From Planococcus kocurii (lineage in GTDB: Bacteria > Bacillota > Bacilli > Bacillales_A > Planococcaceae), in NCBI RefSeq assembly GCF_001465835.2, contig NZ_CP013661.2:682001-746000 (forward strand): a stretch of 64,000 nt of DNA, given 5' to 3'. Each line of letters starts with the position of its first letter. Within the stretch, counting starts at the first letter, position 1. Below are positions 1 to 9,043 of this stretch, piece after piece. The notes under the pieces were generated by a model. That model was not told the DNA's origin. It was given only the letters and a program-made list of their open reading frames with translations, and did no database searches. The position numbers and the translations under genes were made by a program.

Positions 1-637
1 ATACTTTCTTTTTCTTTAAGCCATGAATTAAGCTACGATGTTGTTGCTCAATTGCCAGTAATTCAGGAAATGTTGCTTTTAAACTCAATCGGTCAATGTC
101 CCCAGCAAAAACACCTGAAAATAAGGGTTCAATTAAATTTTCAACCAATTCGTTACCAAATCTACGTCTTAAAAATCTCCCCAGCGGCTGATCGTCAAGT
201 ATAGTCGATGCAGGCAAGACAAAATCTCCCAAAGTACGGATCTTGCCAAACCAAGAGCTAGTACCTGAAGTGAAAAACGAAGCGAAATTGGTAGGTATGC
301 CCATAACCGATTCTGTTGGAATCGGATAAAGTCGATTCTCAACCACTACATGGGTTTTACCAGGAGCACTTTGGACCAATTGATTTTCTATCCCTAATTC
401 TCGAGCCAGCTGTTGAATACTATTTTTTCGTGAGACAAACGAATCCGGACCACGCTCAATTACAAAACCATCCTTTTGCAAAGTCTGGATTTTCCCGCCA
501 AGACGGTGGGCTGCTTCAATCAAAGTGATTTCGATTTCCAAACCTTGCTCAATTGCTTGCTTTTGTAAATAGTATGCCGCTGACAGTCCAGTTATGCCAC
601 CGCCTACAACGACTACTTTATGCGTTTGTACAGTCAC
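1..637 (-). CDS. hemY: Protoporphyrinogen/coproporphyrinogen III oxidase, partial (C-terminus outside window)
   Basis: FAD-dependent oxidase of heme synthesis; in Gram-positive bacteria it oxidises coproporphyrinogen III to coproporphyrin III (family knowledge). The visible 212 codons begin with a GTG at 637 and open with a dinucleotide-binding motif, VVVGGGITGLSAAY, followed by an E-x-x-x-R-x-G-G-K type stretch (EAAHRLGGK) and the conserved ERGPDSF segment. GTG was chosen because a GTGAGG-like ribosome site precedes it and no in-frame ATG lies near the nucleotide-binding motif. It is third in a leftward operon after hemE and hemH; the gap to hemH is 24 nt. The gene is cut by the left window edge, so its C-terminal half cannot be judged. 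Confidence 0.93.
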   Translation of the reverse strand, partial: MTVQTHKVVVVGGGITGLSAAYYLQKQAIEQGLEIEITLIEAAHRLGGKIQTLQKDGFVIERGPDSFVSRKNSIQQLARELGIENQLVQSAPGKTHVVVENRLYPIPTESVMGIPTNFASFFTSGTSSWFGKIRTLGDFVLPASTILDDQPLGRFLRRRFGNELVENLIEPLFSGVFAGDIDRLSLKATFPELLAIEQQHRSLIHGLKKKKV

Positions 638-661
638 GTTTAATCCTCACTTTTATCTAAT

Positions 662-1591
662 TTATTTTTCTGCTAGTTTGCGCAATACGACATCTGTTAA
701 CCCATCAATAAATAAAGGCTGAACGTTCGGCATTTTTGGACGATAATAATTTGCACCAATGTCATCGCATACTACTTTACATTCATAATCGTTATCGAAA
801 AGAACTTCTAAATGATCTGTTACAAAGCCAACTGGTGTATAAACAAATGATGTATACCCTTTTTCTTCGAAAAGATCACGAGTTAAGTCTTGAACATCTG
901 GTCCAATCCAAGGTTCGCCCGTTTGTCCGGCACTTTGCCAGCCAATTTCTACATTTTTAACGCCCGTTGCTTGCTGAATCATTTGGGCTGTTTCTTTTAA
1001 TTGGTCTGGGTATGGATCACCGTTTGCAATAATTTTTTCTGGCAATGAGTGTGCAGAAACGATTAAACAAGCATTTGCTCGTTCTTCTTCTGACATTCCA
1101 TCAAACGTTTCACTTACTTTTTCCGTCCAATATTGGATGAATTTTGGTTCTTTGTACCAACTTTCAACAGAAGTCAAAGAGATGCCTGCTTTTTCAGCTG
1201 CTTCTGCTGCACGGCCATTATATGATTTTACTGAGAACGTTGAAAAATGGGGTGCTAAGACGATTGAGATTGCTTCTGTAATGCCGTCTTTTTTCATTTC
1301 TTCAACACCATCTTCTACAAATGGCTCAATGTGCTTAAGACCTAGATACATTTTGAATTCAATGTCATCTTGAACGTCATTTAAACGATCGCATAGGCCA
1401 TTCGCTTGTTCTAATGTAATTTTAGCAAGTGGCGAAATACCACCAATTGCTTTGTAACGACTTTTCAAGTCTTCTAAACTTTCTTCGCTCGGCTTACGGC
1501 CACGGCGGATATGTGTGTAGTAGCGTTCAATATCATCTTCTGAGTAAGGTGTTCCATATGCCATTACTAATAATCCCATTTTCTTTTTCAA
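662..1591 (-). CDS. hemH: Ferrochelatase (coproporphyrin III ferrochelatase)
   Basis: Inserts ferrous iron into the porphyrin; in monoderm bacteria the substrate is coproporphyrin III, giving coproheme in the cytosol (family knowledge). 309 aa, normal family length. The N-terminus reads [21 protein letters not shown], and the conserved His region ([10 protein letters not shown]) and acidic C-terminal half ([14 protein letters not shown]) are present. I place the start at TTG 1591, six bases after a GAGGTG site, rather than at the in-frame GTG 1600 that overlaps that site; it gives an N-terminus like the B. subtilis protein. It sits between hemE (27-nt gap) and hemY in one operon. Confidence 0.95.
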   Translation of the reverse strand: MKKKMGLLVMAYGTPYSEDDIERYYTHIRRGRKPSEESLEDLKSRYKAIGGISPLAKITLEQANGLCDRLNDVQDDIEFKMYLGLKHIEPFVEDGVEEMKKDGITEAISIVLAPHFSTFSVKSYNGRAAEAAEKAGISLTSVESWYKEPKFIQYWTEKVSETFDGMSEEERANACLIVSAHSLPEKIIANGDPYPDQLKETAQMIQQATGVKNVEIGWQSAGQTGEPWIGPDVQDLTRDLFEEKGYTSFVYTPVGFVTDHLEVLFDNDYECKVVCDDIGANYYRPKMPNVQPLFIDGLTDVVLRKLAEK

Positions 1592-1618
1592 CCTAGTCAC
1601 CTCATTATGAATTTTGTT

Positions 1619-2665
1619 TTACTTCCAGTTATTTTTATGTGCAGCACTGTATTCGTGAACAAATGATGTTAAGCGTTTCAAAGTATCTGGATTAACCTCT
1701 GGGAATACTCCGTGACCTAAGTTAAAGATATACCCATCATTTTGCATACCCATATCTAAAATCTTTTTCGCCCGCTCTTCGATTACTGACCAATCTGCCA
1801 ATAAATAAGCTGGGTCAAAGTTGCCTTGCAACGCTTTTGTTAAGCCCATTGAACGCGCTTCTGAAATCGGCAAACGCCAATCCAGTCCAACGACGTCGAC
1901 AGGAAGTTCGTGCCATTCTTTAGCTAAATGACTTGCGCCTACTCCAAAGATGGTTAATGGTACATTTTCTGTACGCAATTCTGCGAAAATACGATCCATT
2001 ACCGGTTTGATGAAAATACGGTAATCTTCAACGTTCAAGGCACCAACCCACGAGTCGAAAATTTGGATCGCTTTAGCTCCTGCTTTTACTTGTGCTTTTA
2101 CATAAGGAATGATTGTGTCGGCTAGTTTGTCCATCAAGGCAAACCACATAGCGGGCTCAGAAACCATCATTGCTTTTGTTTTGTTGTAGCTCTTCGAAGG
2201 ACCGCCTTCAATCATATAACTCGCCAATGTAAAAGGTGCGCCTGAAAACCCAATCAACGGCACGTTTAATTGTTCTTGTGTTAGTATACGAATTGTTTCA
2301 AGTACATAATCGACATCTTGTTCAGGATTAATGTCTCCTAAGCGTTCGATATCTGCCATCGTACGGATTGGGTTATCGATAACCGGACCGATTCCTGACT
2401 TGATTTTTACGTCCACTCCAATTGCCGGCAGTGGTGTCACAATGTCTTTATACAGAATGGCCGCATCGTTATTATACTGATCCACTGGAAGCTTGGTAAC
2501 ATATGCACACAATTCTGGTTGATGCGTAATTTCCTCTAATGAGTATTTTTCTTTGATTTTGCGGTACTCTGGCTGTGAACGTCCAGCTTGTCTCATATAC
2601 CAAACGGGTACGTGATCTGTTTTTTCTCCACGTGCTGCGCGAAGATAAGTATCATTAAATGTCAT
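1619..2665 (-). CDS. hemE: Uroporphyrinogen decarboxylase
   Basis: Decarboxylates the four acetate side chains of uroporphyrinogen III to give coproporphyrinogen III in the cytosol. 348 aa, full family length. The N-terminal signature [11 protein letters not shown] and the internal [12 protein letters not shown] segment are diagnostic, and the C-terminal [14 protein letters not shown] motif is intact. First gene of the leftward hemE-hemH-hemY operon; start ATG 2665 follows a GAAGGGATG ribosome site. It is divergent from the heme monooxygenase gene at 2874, and the 208-bp spacer holds two short palindromes that could be operators. No disruption seen. Confidence 0.97.
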   Translation of the reverse strand: MTFNDTYLRAARGEKTDHVPVWYMRQAGRSQPEYRKIKEKYSLEEITHQPELCAYVTKLPVDQYNNDAAILYKDIVTPLPAIGVDVKIKSGIGPVIDNPIRTMADIERLGDINPEQDVDYVLETIRILTQEQLNVPLIGFSGAPFTLASYMIEGGPSKSYNKTKAMMVSEPAMWFALMDKLADTIIPYVKAQVKAGAKAIQIFDSWVGALNVEDYRIFIKPVMDRIFAELRTENVPLTIFGVGASHLAKEWHELPVDVVGLDWRLPISEARSMGLTKALQGNFDPAYLLADWSVIEERAKKILDMGMQNDGYIFNLGHGVFPEVNPDTLKRLTSFVHEYSAAHKNNWK

Positions 2666-2714
2666 GAATGTTTCATCCCTTCGATGTGCTACTCTACTTT
2701 TGTCTACCTATATC

Positions 2715-2752
2715 CGTCTATACTATAGACGTTCCGTACTATATTGTATAGA
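2715..2752. promoter_or_regulatory. Two adjacent short palindromes in the hemE/hmoB divergent spacer
   Basis: A 17-bp perfect palindrome (CGTCTATACTATAGACG, 2715-2731) is followed by CTATATTGTATAG (2740-2752). Both lie in the spacer that must contain the leftward hemE promoter. They look like repressor half-site pairs or AT-rich promoter elements; which protein would bind is unknown. Confidence 0.35.
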
Positions 2753-2873
2753 TTCCAAACGCATTTGTCATAAATTCGACGCTTCTCTTTTCACTTGATT
2801 GCCATTCCTGTTTCAGGAAGTTTCCTAAAGGGAAGTAGATATAGTAGTATTTATATTATTAGGAGGGGTATTA

Positions 2874-3380
2874 ATGAACTTTTACATGACAACTGGAACA
2901 TACGACTACATGAAAAAAATGCGTGACAAACACCCACAAGAGACGATGGTCGTCATGCAGGGCGAAAATACGACAATGATGATGCACGAAACAAAAGGAA
3001 AAACTATTTTCCAAACACCTCGGCGTTATGAAATCGTCGATGGGACAGGTGACTTAACTGAGAAAGGATTTTTCGTTTTAAACAATATACCGGTAACTGA
3101 AGAAGGTCGTCCAATTTTTGAACATCGTTTTAAAAATCGTGCGGGTGCTATTGAAAACGAACCCGGATACATTGCATTTCGTGTTTTAAGACCGCTTGAT
3201 TCAGATACTTATATCGTTTTGACTGAATGGGAATCTCCTGTTTTTTATGAAAAATGGAAAGAGTCTCAAGCTTTTGCACAAGCTCATTCTGAGAAACCGG
3301 ATAGTGGTGCACAGCGGCCAAATATTTTCTCAGGTGTTTCTCATATCAGTACCTATAGAGCAAAGCCTGAAGAAGATTAA
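2874..3380 (+). CDS. hmoB: Heme-degrading monooxygenase, HmoB type (TRAP/YhgC family)
   Basis: 168-aa cytosolic protein of the antibiotic-biosynthesis-monooxygenase fold; B. subtilis HmoB opens heme to release iron (family knowledge). The C-terminal ABM region (about residues 65-165) carries the typical LNNIPVTEEGRPIFEHRF, GYIAFRVLRP and TEWES..FYEKWKES blocks; the N-terminal half is the extension seen in HmoB and in the staphylococcal protein named TRAP (unrelated to the tryptophan attenuator TRAP). Start ATG 2874 follows AGGAGGGG. It is divergent from the heme biosynthesis operon, fitting a role in heme balance. Function is inferred from similarity only. Confidence 0.85.
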   Translation: MNFYMTTGTYDYMKKMRDKHPQETMVVMQGENTTMMMHETKGKTIFQTPRRYEIVDGTGDLTEKGFFVLNNIPVTEEGRPIFEHRFKNRAGAIENEPGYIAFRVLRPLDSDTYIVLTEWESPVFYEKWKESQAFAQAHSEKPDSGAQRPNIFSGVSHISTYRAKPEED

Positions 3381-3422
3381 TACAGCATATTCTTGCCCCA
3401 TAACTAAAAAGGAGGAAATTAA

Positions 3423-4418
3423 TTGGTTTTTGTTATTTTTATATTAGCGGCGGCACTTACTGTATTTGCCTCCATCAAGCTATCTCAATATGCAGATGTC
3501 ATCAGTTCCAAAACAGCAATGGGCGGCATGATGGTCGGTACATTATTATTAGCAGGTGCTACTTCTCTGCCTGAAGTTTCCACTAGTTTTTCTGCCGCAG
3601 CGATTGGCAACGCTGATATCGCTGTTGGAAACATGATCGGATCGAACTTGTTTAACTTGTTCATCCTCGCTGGATTTGATTTTCTCTTGCGTGGTCGACG
3701 TATTTTAGATCGAGCTTCACGCAATAATATTTATACAGCACTTCTTGGAACCTTATTAACGGTTTTGGTCATTTTGGCACTTTGGTTACGCATTGATGTC
3801 CAAATTTTAGGTATTGGTTTAGATGCATTAATCATTGCCATCACTTATATAGTTGGTATGATTGCTATCAATAAATTGCCGTCTCTTGATCCTCAAGCAG
3901 AAGCAATTGCCGAGTCAGAAGAAGAACCTGATAACCCAAGTGCTTCTTTATCGTCAAAAGCAGCCATTTTTCGTTTTGTTATCGCGGCACTGATCATTTT
4001 AGCTGCTGGGACGGCGCTATCCATTACAGGAGACGAAATTGCGATCATTACTGGAATCGGCTCTAGCTTTATCGGTAGTTTCTTAATTGCAGCAGCGACT
4101 TCTCTTCCAGAAGCCATTTCTGTTTTTGTGGCGCTACGATTGAACAATGTGAACATGGCTGTTGGTGCAATTCTCGGAAGCAACATCTTTAATATGATCA
4201 TTCTTGCCCTTTCTGACCCTGTATATACTGCTGGGACAATTATTTCAGGGGTATCTGGTGCGAATATGATTATCGCTATCGGTGTATTGATCATGTCATT
4301 GCTCGCTTTGTTTTCGCTTTATAGAAAAAAGAGTGGTTCTACATTATCCTATGCACTACCGTCAGTTATTATTGTCGTTGTGTATTTCGCAGCATCTTAC
4401 TTTAATTTCACTTACTAA
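3423..4418 (+). CDS. Sodium/calcium exchanger family membrane transporter (CaCA, YrbG-like)
   Basis: 331-aa polytopic membrane protein that probably exchanges Ca2+ (or another cation) for Na+ or H+ across the cytoplasmic membrane. The two inverted alpha-repeats of the CaCA superfamily are visible: GTLLLAGATSLPEVSTSF near residue 40 and GSFLIAAATSLPEAISVF near residue 218, each with the conserved acidic residue in TSLPE. An acidic loop (ESEEEPD) separates the two halves. Translation starts at TTG 3423, seven bases after AAGGAGG; there is no usable ATG nearby. It follows hmoB by 42 nt, so the two may be cotranscribed, and it ends at a strong terminator. The transported ion is not determinable from sequence. 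Confidence 0.88.
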   Translation: MVFVIFILAAALTVFASIKLSQYADVISSKTAMGGMMVGTLLLAGATSLPEVSTSFSAAAIGNADIAVGNMIGSNLFNLFILAGFDFLLRGRRILDRASRNNIYTALLGTLLTVLVILALWLRIDVQILGIGLDALIIAITYIVGMIAINKLPSLDPQAEAIAESEEEPDNPSASLSSKAAIFRFVIAALIILAAGTALSITGDEIAIITGIGSSFIGSFLIAAATSLPEAISVFVALRLNNVNMAVGAILGSNIFNMIILALSDPVYTAGTIISGVSGANMIIAIGVLIMSLLALFSLYRKKSGSTLSYALPSVIIVVVYFAASYFNFTY

Positions 4419-4427
4419 GATAAACTA

Positions 4428-4474
4428 AAAGCAAAGTCCGATTCCCGTCTGCGGAGTTGGACTTTGCTTTTTTT
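4428..4474 (+). terminator. Intrinsic terminator after the CaCA gene
   Basis: 12-bp perfect arms AAAGCAAAGTCC / GGACTTTGCTTT around a 19-nt loop, followed by a T tract. Confidence 0.9.
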
Positions 4475-4597
4475 GTTTCTTTTAAATCTTAAATAAGTTA
4501 ATAGTTCCTATACCATATATCGCATATTACATTTAGGTTCATTTTCATACTGCTAGTTATTTATGATATGCTTTTAAAAAAGAAAGGGGTTTTAAAA

Positions 4598-5767
4598 ATG
4601 ATTGATACGCTTTACGCTAAATTAGATGCTGCTTACCCAGAAATGGTCGAGATTCGTCGTCACCTCCACATGAATCCTGAACCGTCGTTTCAAGAAACCC
4701 AAACTGCTCAGTTTATTCGAGATTATTACGAAAAATTAGGCGTTGACGTTAAACACAATATTGGTGGAAATGGTGTCGTCGCAACCATTCAAGGCGCAAA
4801 ACCTGGAAAAACCGTTGCATTGCGCGCTGATTTTGATGCCTTGCCGATTCAGGACCAGAAAGAAGGAGTATCTTACCGATCAACTGTTGATGGTGTCATG
4901 CATGCATGCGGACACGATGGTCATACAGCCACTCTCTTAGTTTTAGGGAAAACACTCTACACCATGCGTGAAGAATTAGCAGGAACCTACATATTAATTC
5001 ATCAGCACGCTGAAGAACTCGTTCCTGGAGGGGCAAAGTCTATGATAGAAGCTGGTGTCTTGGAAGGCGTTGATGCCATTTTTGGCACACACCTTTGGTC
5101 AACGACACCATTCGGGAGAATTGACACACGTGTCGGTCCAATTATGGCAGCAGCAGATAGCTTTCAATTGAAAATTCAAGGTCGTGGTGGTCACGGAGCA
5201 AGTCCTCATGAAACCATTGACGCAGTTGTCGTCGGCTCTCAAATTGTCTCTACTCTCCAGTCTTTAGTATCTAGACGTGTAGATCCTTTAGAATCTGCTG
5301 TCTTATCTATCGGTTCGTTTGTTGCGCAAAACCCTTTTAATATTATCGCAGACCAAGCAGTATTGTCAGGTACTGTCCGTTCATTTAAGGAAGATGTTCG
5401 TAGCTTGATGGAAACAGAAATGGAGCGCGTCATTAAAGGAACGAGTTTGGCTAACAACAGTCGTTATGAATTTAATTTCAAACGAGGCTATCCGGCTGTC
5501 ATTAATCATGAAAAAGAAACGCTTTATATTAAAAGCATTGCGGAAACCGTTCCAGGCGTTACAGAAGTCTTTGACTGCCCACCTCAAATGGGTGGAGAAG
5601 ATTTCGCCTACTACTTAGAGGAAATTCCTGGAGCCTTCTTCTTTACAGGAGCTATGCCCGATGGTGATGTGTTCCCCCACCACCATCCGAAATTCGATTT
5701 TAAAGAAGAAGCGATGCTTGTCGCCGCTAAAACTTTAGGCACAGCAGCTATTCATTTTCATCAATAA
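4598..5767 (+). CDS. yhaA: M20-family amidohydrolase (YhaA-like)
   Basis: 389-aa zinc-dependent amidohydrolase of the IAA-amino-acid hydrolase/N-acyl-amino-acid deacylase group. The metal-binding sites are intact: HACGHDGHTA, HQHAEE, GRGGHGASPHE (dimerisation-domain His) and the terminal HHHPKFD. Start ATG 4598 is preceded by AAAGGGG at 4583-4589; an upstream in-frame codon at 4568 lacks a ribosome site. In B. subtilis yhaA lies beside the ecs genes, as here, where ecsB converges on it from the other side of a shared terminator. A paralog with the same architecture is at 52059-53255. The natural acyl-amide substrate is unknown. Confidence 0.87.
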   Translation: MIDTLYAKLDAAYPEMVEIRRHLHMNPEPSFQETQTAQFIRDYYEKLGVDVKHNIGGNGVVATIQGAKPGKTVALRADFDALPIQDQKEGVSYRSTVDGVMHACGHDGHTATLLVLGKTLYTMREELAGTYILIHQHAEELVPGGAKSMIEAGVLEGVDAIFGTHLWSTTPFGRIDTRVGPIMAAADSFQLKIQGRGGHGASPHETIDAVVVGSQIVSTLQSLVSRRVDPLESAVLSIGSFVAQNPFNIIADQAVLSGTVRSFKEDVRSLMETEMERVIKGTSLANNSRYEFNFKRGYPAVINHEKETLYIKSIAETVPGVTEVFDCPPQMGGEDFAYYLEEIPGAFFFTGAMPDGDVFPHHHPKFDFKEEAMLVAAKTLGTAAIHFHQ

Positions 5768-5808
5768 AAACAAACCCGCCCTCTTTTTCAGAGGCCGGGT
5801 TTGTTTTT
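5766..5808. terminator. Bidirectional terminator between yhaA and ecsB
   Basis: Arms AAAAACAAACCCG / CGGGTTTGTTTTT with an inner CCTC/GAGG extension; T tracts on both strands serve both convergent genes. Confidence 0.9.
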
Positions 5809-7009
5809 AAGTTTTTTTACTTTTTAATACAGTAACAGTCACGAAAGACACGACCAAAATAACCATAAGCGTTATCAAAGCTGTGATCAACTGACCCATA
5901 ATTACTAACATGATGGCTGCAGCGATGCTCTGCACTAGTTGCAACGCAAGAATAAGTTTAAAAACAGCTTGTTGTCTACTAAAGTGAGATAGTGGAAACA
6001 AATTGTCCATTCGGAAATGTTGTGTATGTGTCAAGCCCTGCCAAATTTGAATAGTGGTTGCGAACGCCAACGCGCCTGCAAACAATGCCACACCCACTTG
6101 AAACGGAACGAACCAAGCACCTATCATAACAATGACAGTTAGCCGTACCCATAAATAAAATAATTCATCTGACCGGATAAACGTTCTACAAACCAAATAC
6201 AAGTGAGCATTTTTTGCTCCCGGCTTAATAAAGCGATAAATCCAATTGAGCCATGACCTGACTTTTATTTTTCCCTTTAGATGAGGGACATCGGTAAAGT
6301 AATTAGCAAACTGATAAAAACGCAGCATGCGATTTTCTTCTAGTGCAATAAAATGCTCATAAGCAAAAGGCTTGCCAACGGCTTTACGAGTAATCCATTT
6401 GCCATAAAAAATGATAGCAAACAGAACAAATACAGCAACTATTAACTGCTCTTCTATATAAAAGTAGGTGAACAAACCAACTAGCAAAAAACGTAACAAT
6501 CGGTCTAGCCACACGCCTTCTCCTGCTCCTTGGCGTCGAAAGGCGAATTCAGTTTGAACATTCCACCATTTGATTAGCAGTAAGAGAATTGGAAAGCCAA
6601 TCAAAAAAGAAGACGGCAGACCGTATAGGGCGTTGACCATCGGCAGCGAAACGATGAAAACGACTACCGGCAAATACAGTTGAGACACGAACGACCATTT
6701 TAAAGCAGGTTTCAAAAACTCATCTAATTTGCTTTCCAATGGCAAAAAATACACCGTATCCGCTTCTTTTAACAAGGTTGACGGTGGACTGATGGCGAGC
6801 AACAATCCAAACACTCCTGCTAATAGCCATGCGGCTGGGAATTCAGGTGGAATATCCTGTATCCATTCGCTATAAGCAAAACCGGCAGCTCCGAGTGCAA
6901 AAAGTAAAACGACGGCAATATGACCTGTAAAAATATATTTTAAATAGTTTTGAACTTCAACGGTGTGCTTATGAAGTCGTCTCGACCAAATATCATGCAA
7001 ATTCTTCAT
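5807..7009 (-). CDS. ecsB: ABC transporter permease EcsB
   Basis: 400-aa polytopic membrane protein, the permease partner of EcsA. In B. subtilis the Ecs transporter affects protein secretion, competence and RsiW processing (established). Hydrophobic segments are spread over the length, at about residues 30-55, 65-85, 105-165 and 175-205, with several more in the C-terminal third, and a hydrophilic middle (YEHFIALEENRMLRFYQF). The reading frame overlaps the end of ecsA by 17 nt, implying translational coupling. No ecsC follows: the next gene is the convergent M20 hydrolase, a difference from the B. subtilis ecsABC order. Confidence 0.92.
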   Translation of the reverse strand: MKNLHDIWSRRLHKHTVEVQNYLKYIFTGHIAVVLLFALGAAGFAYSEWIQDIPPEFPAAWLLAGVFGLLLAISPPSTLLKEADTVYFLPLESKLDEFLKPALKWSFVSQLYLPVVVFIVSLPMVNALYGLPSSFLIGFPILLLLIKWWNVQTEFAFRRQGAGEGVWLDRLLRFLLVGLFTYFYIEEQLIVAVFVLFAIIFYGKWITRKAVGKPFAYEHFIALEENRMLRFYQFANYFTDVPHLKGKIKVRSWLNWIYRFIKPGAKNAHLYLVCRTFIRSDELFYLWVRLTVIVMIGAWFVPFQVGVALFAGALAFATTIQIWQGLTHTQHFRMDNLFPLSHFSRQQAVFKLILALQLVQSIAAAIMLVIMGQLITALITLMVILVVSFVTVTVLKSKKT

Positions 7010-7742
7010 TTAGCTCATCCTCGGTCATCGCAATATACAAATCGTCTAGCGACGCATCTGGCATATTAAAGGCTTTGCGCAAATCTTCCATTGTCCCACT
7101 TGCTCGCACACGGCCATTATGAAGCAGGATAATCCGGTCACAATAACGCTCAGCTGTGGACAAAATATGTGTCGACATCAGCACCGATGCGCCTTTTTTC
7201 TTTTGTTTTTCCATTTGATCTAATAGTGATTTAATACCCAGTGGATCGAGTCCAACAAAAGGTTCGTCGATGATATACAGTGCGGGATTCACGAGAAACG
7301 CACTCATAATCATCACTTTTTGACGCATTCCTTTTGAAAAATGTGACGGGAACCATTTTAGGCGCTTTTCCATTCGAAATTCCTTCAACAATTCTGCAGA
7401 ACGTTTTTCAAACAGCTTAGCATCGATATTATAAGCCATCGCTGTCAGTTCAAGATGTTCACGCAATGTTAATTCTTCATATAACACTGGAGTCTCCGGA
7501 ATATAGGAAAAAGCAGATCGATACGTGTCCATATCTTCTTCAAAAGTTTTGCCATTCAAGCGGATCTGCCCTGATTTTGGTTGCATCAAACCGATAATAT
7601 GTTTGATGGTGGTACTCTTGCCTGCTCCGTTCAAGCCAATCAAGCCCACAAGTTCTCCTTTTCCTATCGAAAACGTCACTTCTTGTAAAACGGGTTTACG
7701 TGTATACCCCCCTGTTAACGCATCAACTTCCAAAATAGCCAT
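6993..7742 (-). CDS. ecsA: ABC transporter ATP-binding protein EcsA
   Basis: 249-aa ATPase subunit of the Ecs transporter. Walker A GLNGAGKST (about residue 37), the Q-loop/AFSYIPETP region, the degenerate signature FSKGMRQK, Walker B ALYIIDEPFVGLD and the switch His (MSTHILSTAERYCD) are all present in order. First gene of the leftward ecsAB unit and divergent from hit, the arrangement known from B. subtilis. Start ATG 7742 follows AAAGAGGTG. Confidence 0.95.
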   Translation of the reverse strand: MAILEVDALTGGYTRKPVLQEVTFSIGKGELVGLIGLNGAGKSTTIKHIIGLMQPKSGQIRLNGKTFEEDMDTYRSAFSYIPETPVLYEELTLREHLELTAMAYNIDAKLFEKRSAELLKEFRMEKRLKWFPSHFSKGMRQKVMIMSAFLVNPALYIIDEPFVGLDPLGIKSLLDQMEKQKKKGASVLMSTHILSTAERYCDRIILLHNGRVRASGTMEDLRKAFNMPDASLDDLYIAMTEDELNEEFA

Positions 7743-7851
7743 CGAAACACCTCTTTCTTTCTATTAAACTATTGTATCAAAACTGACTCTCGATTTCTTT
7801 TGTCATATGGCAATTATGGTAACATGGTGAAAATGGAAAGGATGATCCCCA

Positions 7852-8283
7852 ATGACAAATTGTATTTTCTGCAAAATTATTGCAGGCGAAATCCCTAGCG
7901 TAAAAATTTATGAAGATGAGCACGTCTTCGCTTTTATGGATATTATGCCCTTGTCAAAAGGCCATACTTTACTTATTCCGAAAACACATCGTGAATTCGT
8001 ATACGACATGACCCCAGAAGAAGCAGCCAACTTGTTTTCCGTAGCTCCTAAAATTGCTAAAGCTATCAATGAAACCTTTCAACCTGAAGGCATGAACCTG
8101 CTAAACAATAATGGCGCAAAAGCCGGACAAAGTGTTTTCCACTTCCACTTACACTTTATCCCACGCTATGGTCAAAGTGATGGTTTCGGTGCCAAGTGGA
8201 TGACCAAGGAAAAAGAATTCACTTCTGAACGTATACAGGAACTGGCAGAAAGCGTAAAAGAAAAGTTAAACGCTGAAGCTTGA
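7852..8283 (+). CDS. hit: HIT-family nucleotide hydrolase
   Basis: 143-aa cytosolic histidine-triad protein acting on nucleoside phosphoramidates or dinucleotides (family knowledge). The N-terminal CIFCKIIAGEIPS metal-site region and the active-site triad HFHLHFIPR are intact. RBS AAAGGATGA precedes ATG 7852. It is divergent from ecsA and followed by trpP about 100 nt downstream; no terminator separates hit from trpP, so read-through into the trpP leader is possible. Confidence 0.95.
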   Translation: MTNCIFCKIIAGEIPSVKIYEDEHVFAFMDIMPLSKGHTLLIPKTHREFVYDMTPEEAANLFSVAPKIAKAINETFQPEGMNLLNNNGAKAGQSVFHFHLHFIPRYGQSDGFGAKWMTKEKEFTSERIQELAESVKEKLNAEA

Positions 8284-8360
8284 TTTTCTGAAGTAAACAG
8301 GATAAAATCAGGTTAAGTTTTTCGCCGGCGGTCATGAGGGCACGTCCGGGAAAAAGAAAC

Positions 8361-8406
8361 TAGCACATAGCTGAGGAGAGATGAGAAATGAATACGAAAA
8401 ATCTAG
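8361..8406 (+). promoter_or_regulatory. Candidate TRAP (tryptophan attenuation protein) binding site overlapping the trpP start
   Basis: A run of (T/G)AG triplets covers the ribosome site and start: TAG 8361, TAG 8368, GAG 8373, GAG 8378 and GAG 8383 with 2-4 nt spacers, then ATG 8388, and TAG 8404 inside codon 6. B. subtilis TRAP represses trpP (yhaG) translation by binding such repeats across the Shine-Dalgarno and start region (established). Equivalence here is inference, and no mtrB is in the window. Confidence 0.6.
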
Positions 8407-8918
8407 TTTTAATGGCGCTGTTGGTCAGTGTCGGAGCCACACTTTATGTAGTGATTCCAGGCATCAACGGCGGGATGAAGCCCGACTTTATGTTGACAAT
8501 GATGTTTGTCGGAATTCTGTTGTTCCCAAATGTAAAAAATGTCTTCTTATTAGCAGTAACGACCGGTGTCTTATCAGGTCTATTCTCGACATTCCCAGGC
8601 GGCTTTTTCCCGAATATTATCGATAAATTTATCACAGCGTTTGTGTTCCTTGCTTTGGTCATGCTATTGAAAAAATTCGTTGCAAAGTTACCTGTTACGA
8701 TTGCCCTTGTTGCAATGGGAACTGTATTATCGGGAACGATTTTCCTTTCTGCTGCTATTTTCGTTATTGGCGCCAACATTCCTTTTAGTTTGTTGTTTGT
8801 CACAGTAGTGCTGCCTGCAGTTTTGTTAAACGGAATCGCTTTCGCTTTTATTTACCCGATTGTGATTACATTGGTCAAGCGTTCAAAATTCGAAACGGCG
8901 GTTTCGCAAGCCGCCTAA
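8388..8918 (+). CDS. trpP: Tryptophan transporter TrpP
   Basis: 176-aa integral membrane protein with about five hydrophobic segments and the family's GINGGMKPDFMLTMMF and SGLFSTFPGGFFPNIIDK blocks. B. subtilis TrpP imports tryptophan (established). The start ATG 8388 is preceded by GAGGAGAG, which is itself part of a row of GAG/TAG triplets, so tryptophan-dependent translational repression is likely. The gene lies between hit and a YtxH gene as part of the conserved yha block and ends at a strong hairpin terminator. Confidence 0.9.
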   Translation: MNTKNLVLMALLVSVGATLYVVIPGINGGMKPDFMLTMMFVGILLFPNVKNVFLLAVTTGVLSGLFSTFPGGFFPNIIDKFITAFVFLALVMLLKKFVAKLPVTIALVAMGTVLSGTIFLSAAIFVIGANIPFSLLFVTVVLPAVLLNGIAFAFIYPIVITLVKRSKFETAVSQAA

Positions 8919-8920
8919 CA

Positions 8921-8964
8921 AAAGAGCTTTTCACTAGTAACAACAGTGAAAAGCTCTTTTTATT
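8921..8964 (+). terminator. Intrinsic terminator after trpP
   Basis: 15-bp arms AAAGAGCTTTTCACT / AGTGAAAAGCTCTTT followed by TTATT. Confidence 0.9.
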
Positions 8965-9043
8965 GAATAGTCGTTCATCTATATGTTTTAATTAGGTATA
9001 ATAGAGGAAAAGAAGTTTATAGGAAGAAAGGGGCGTTTCAAAT

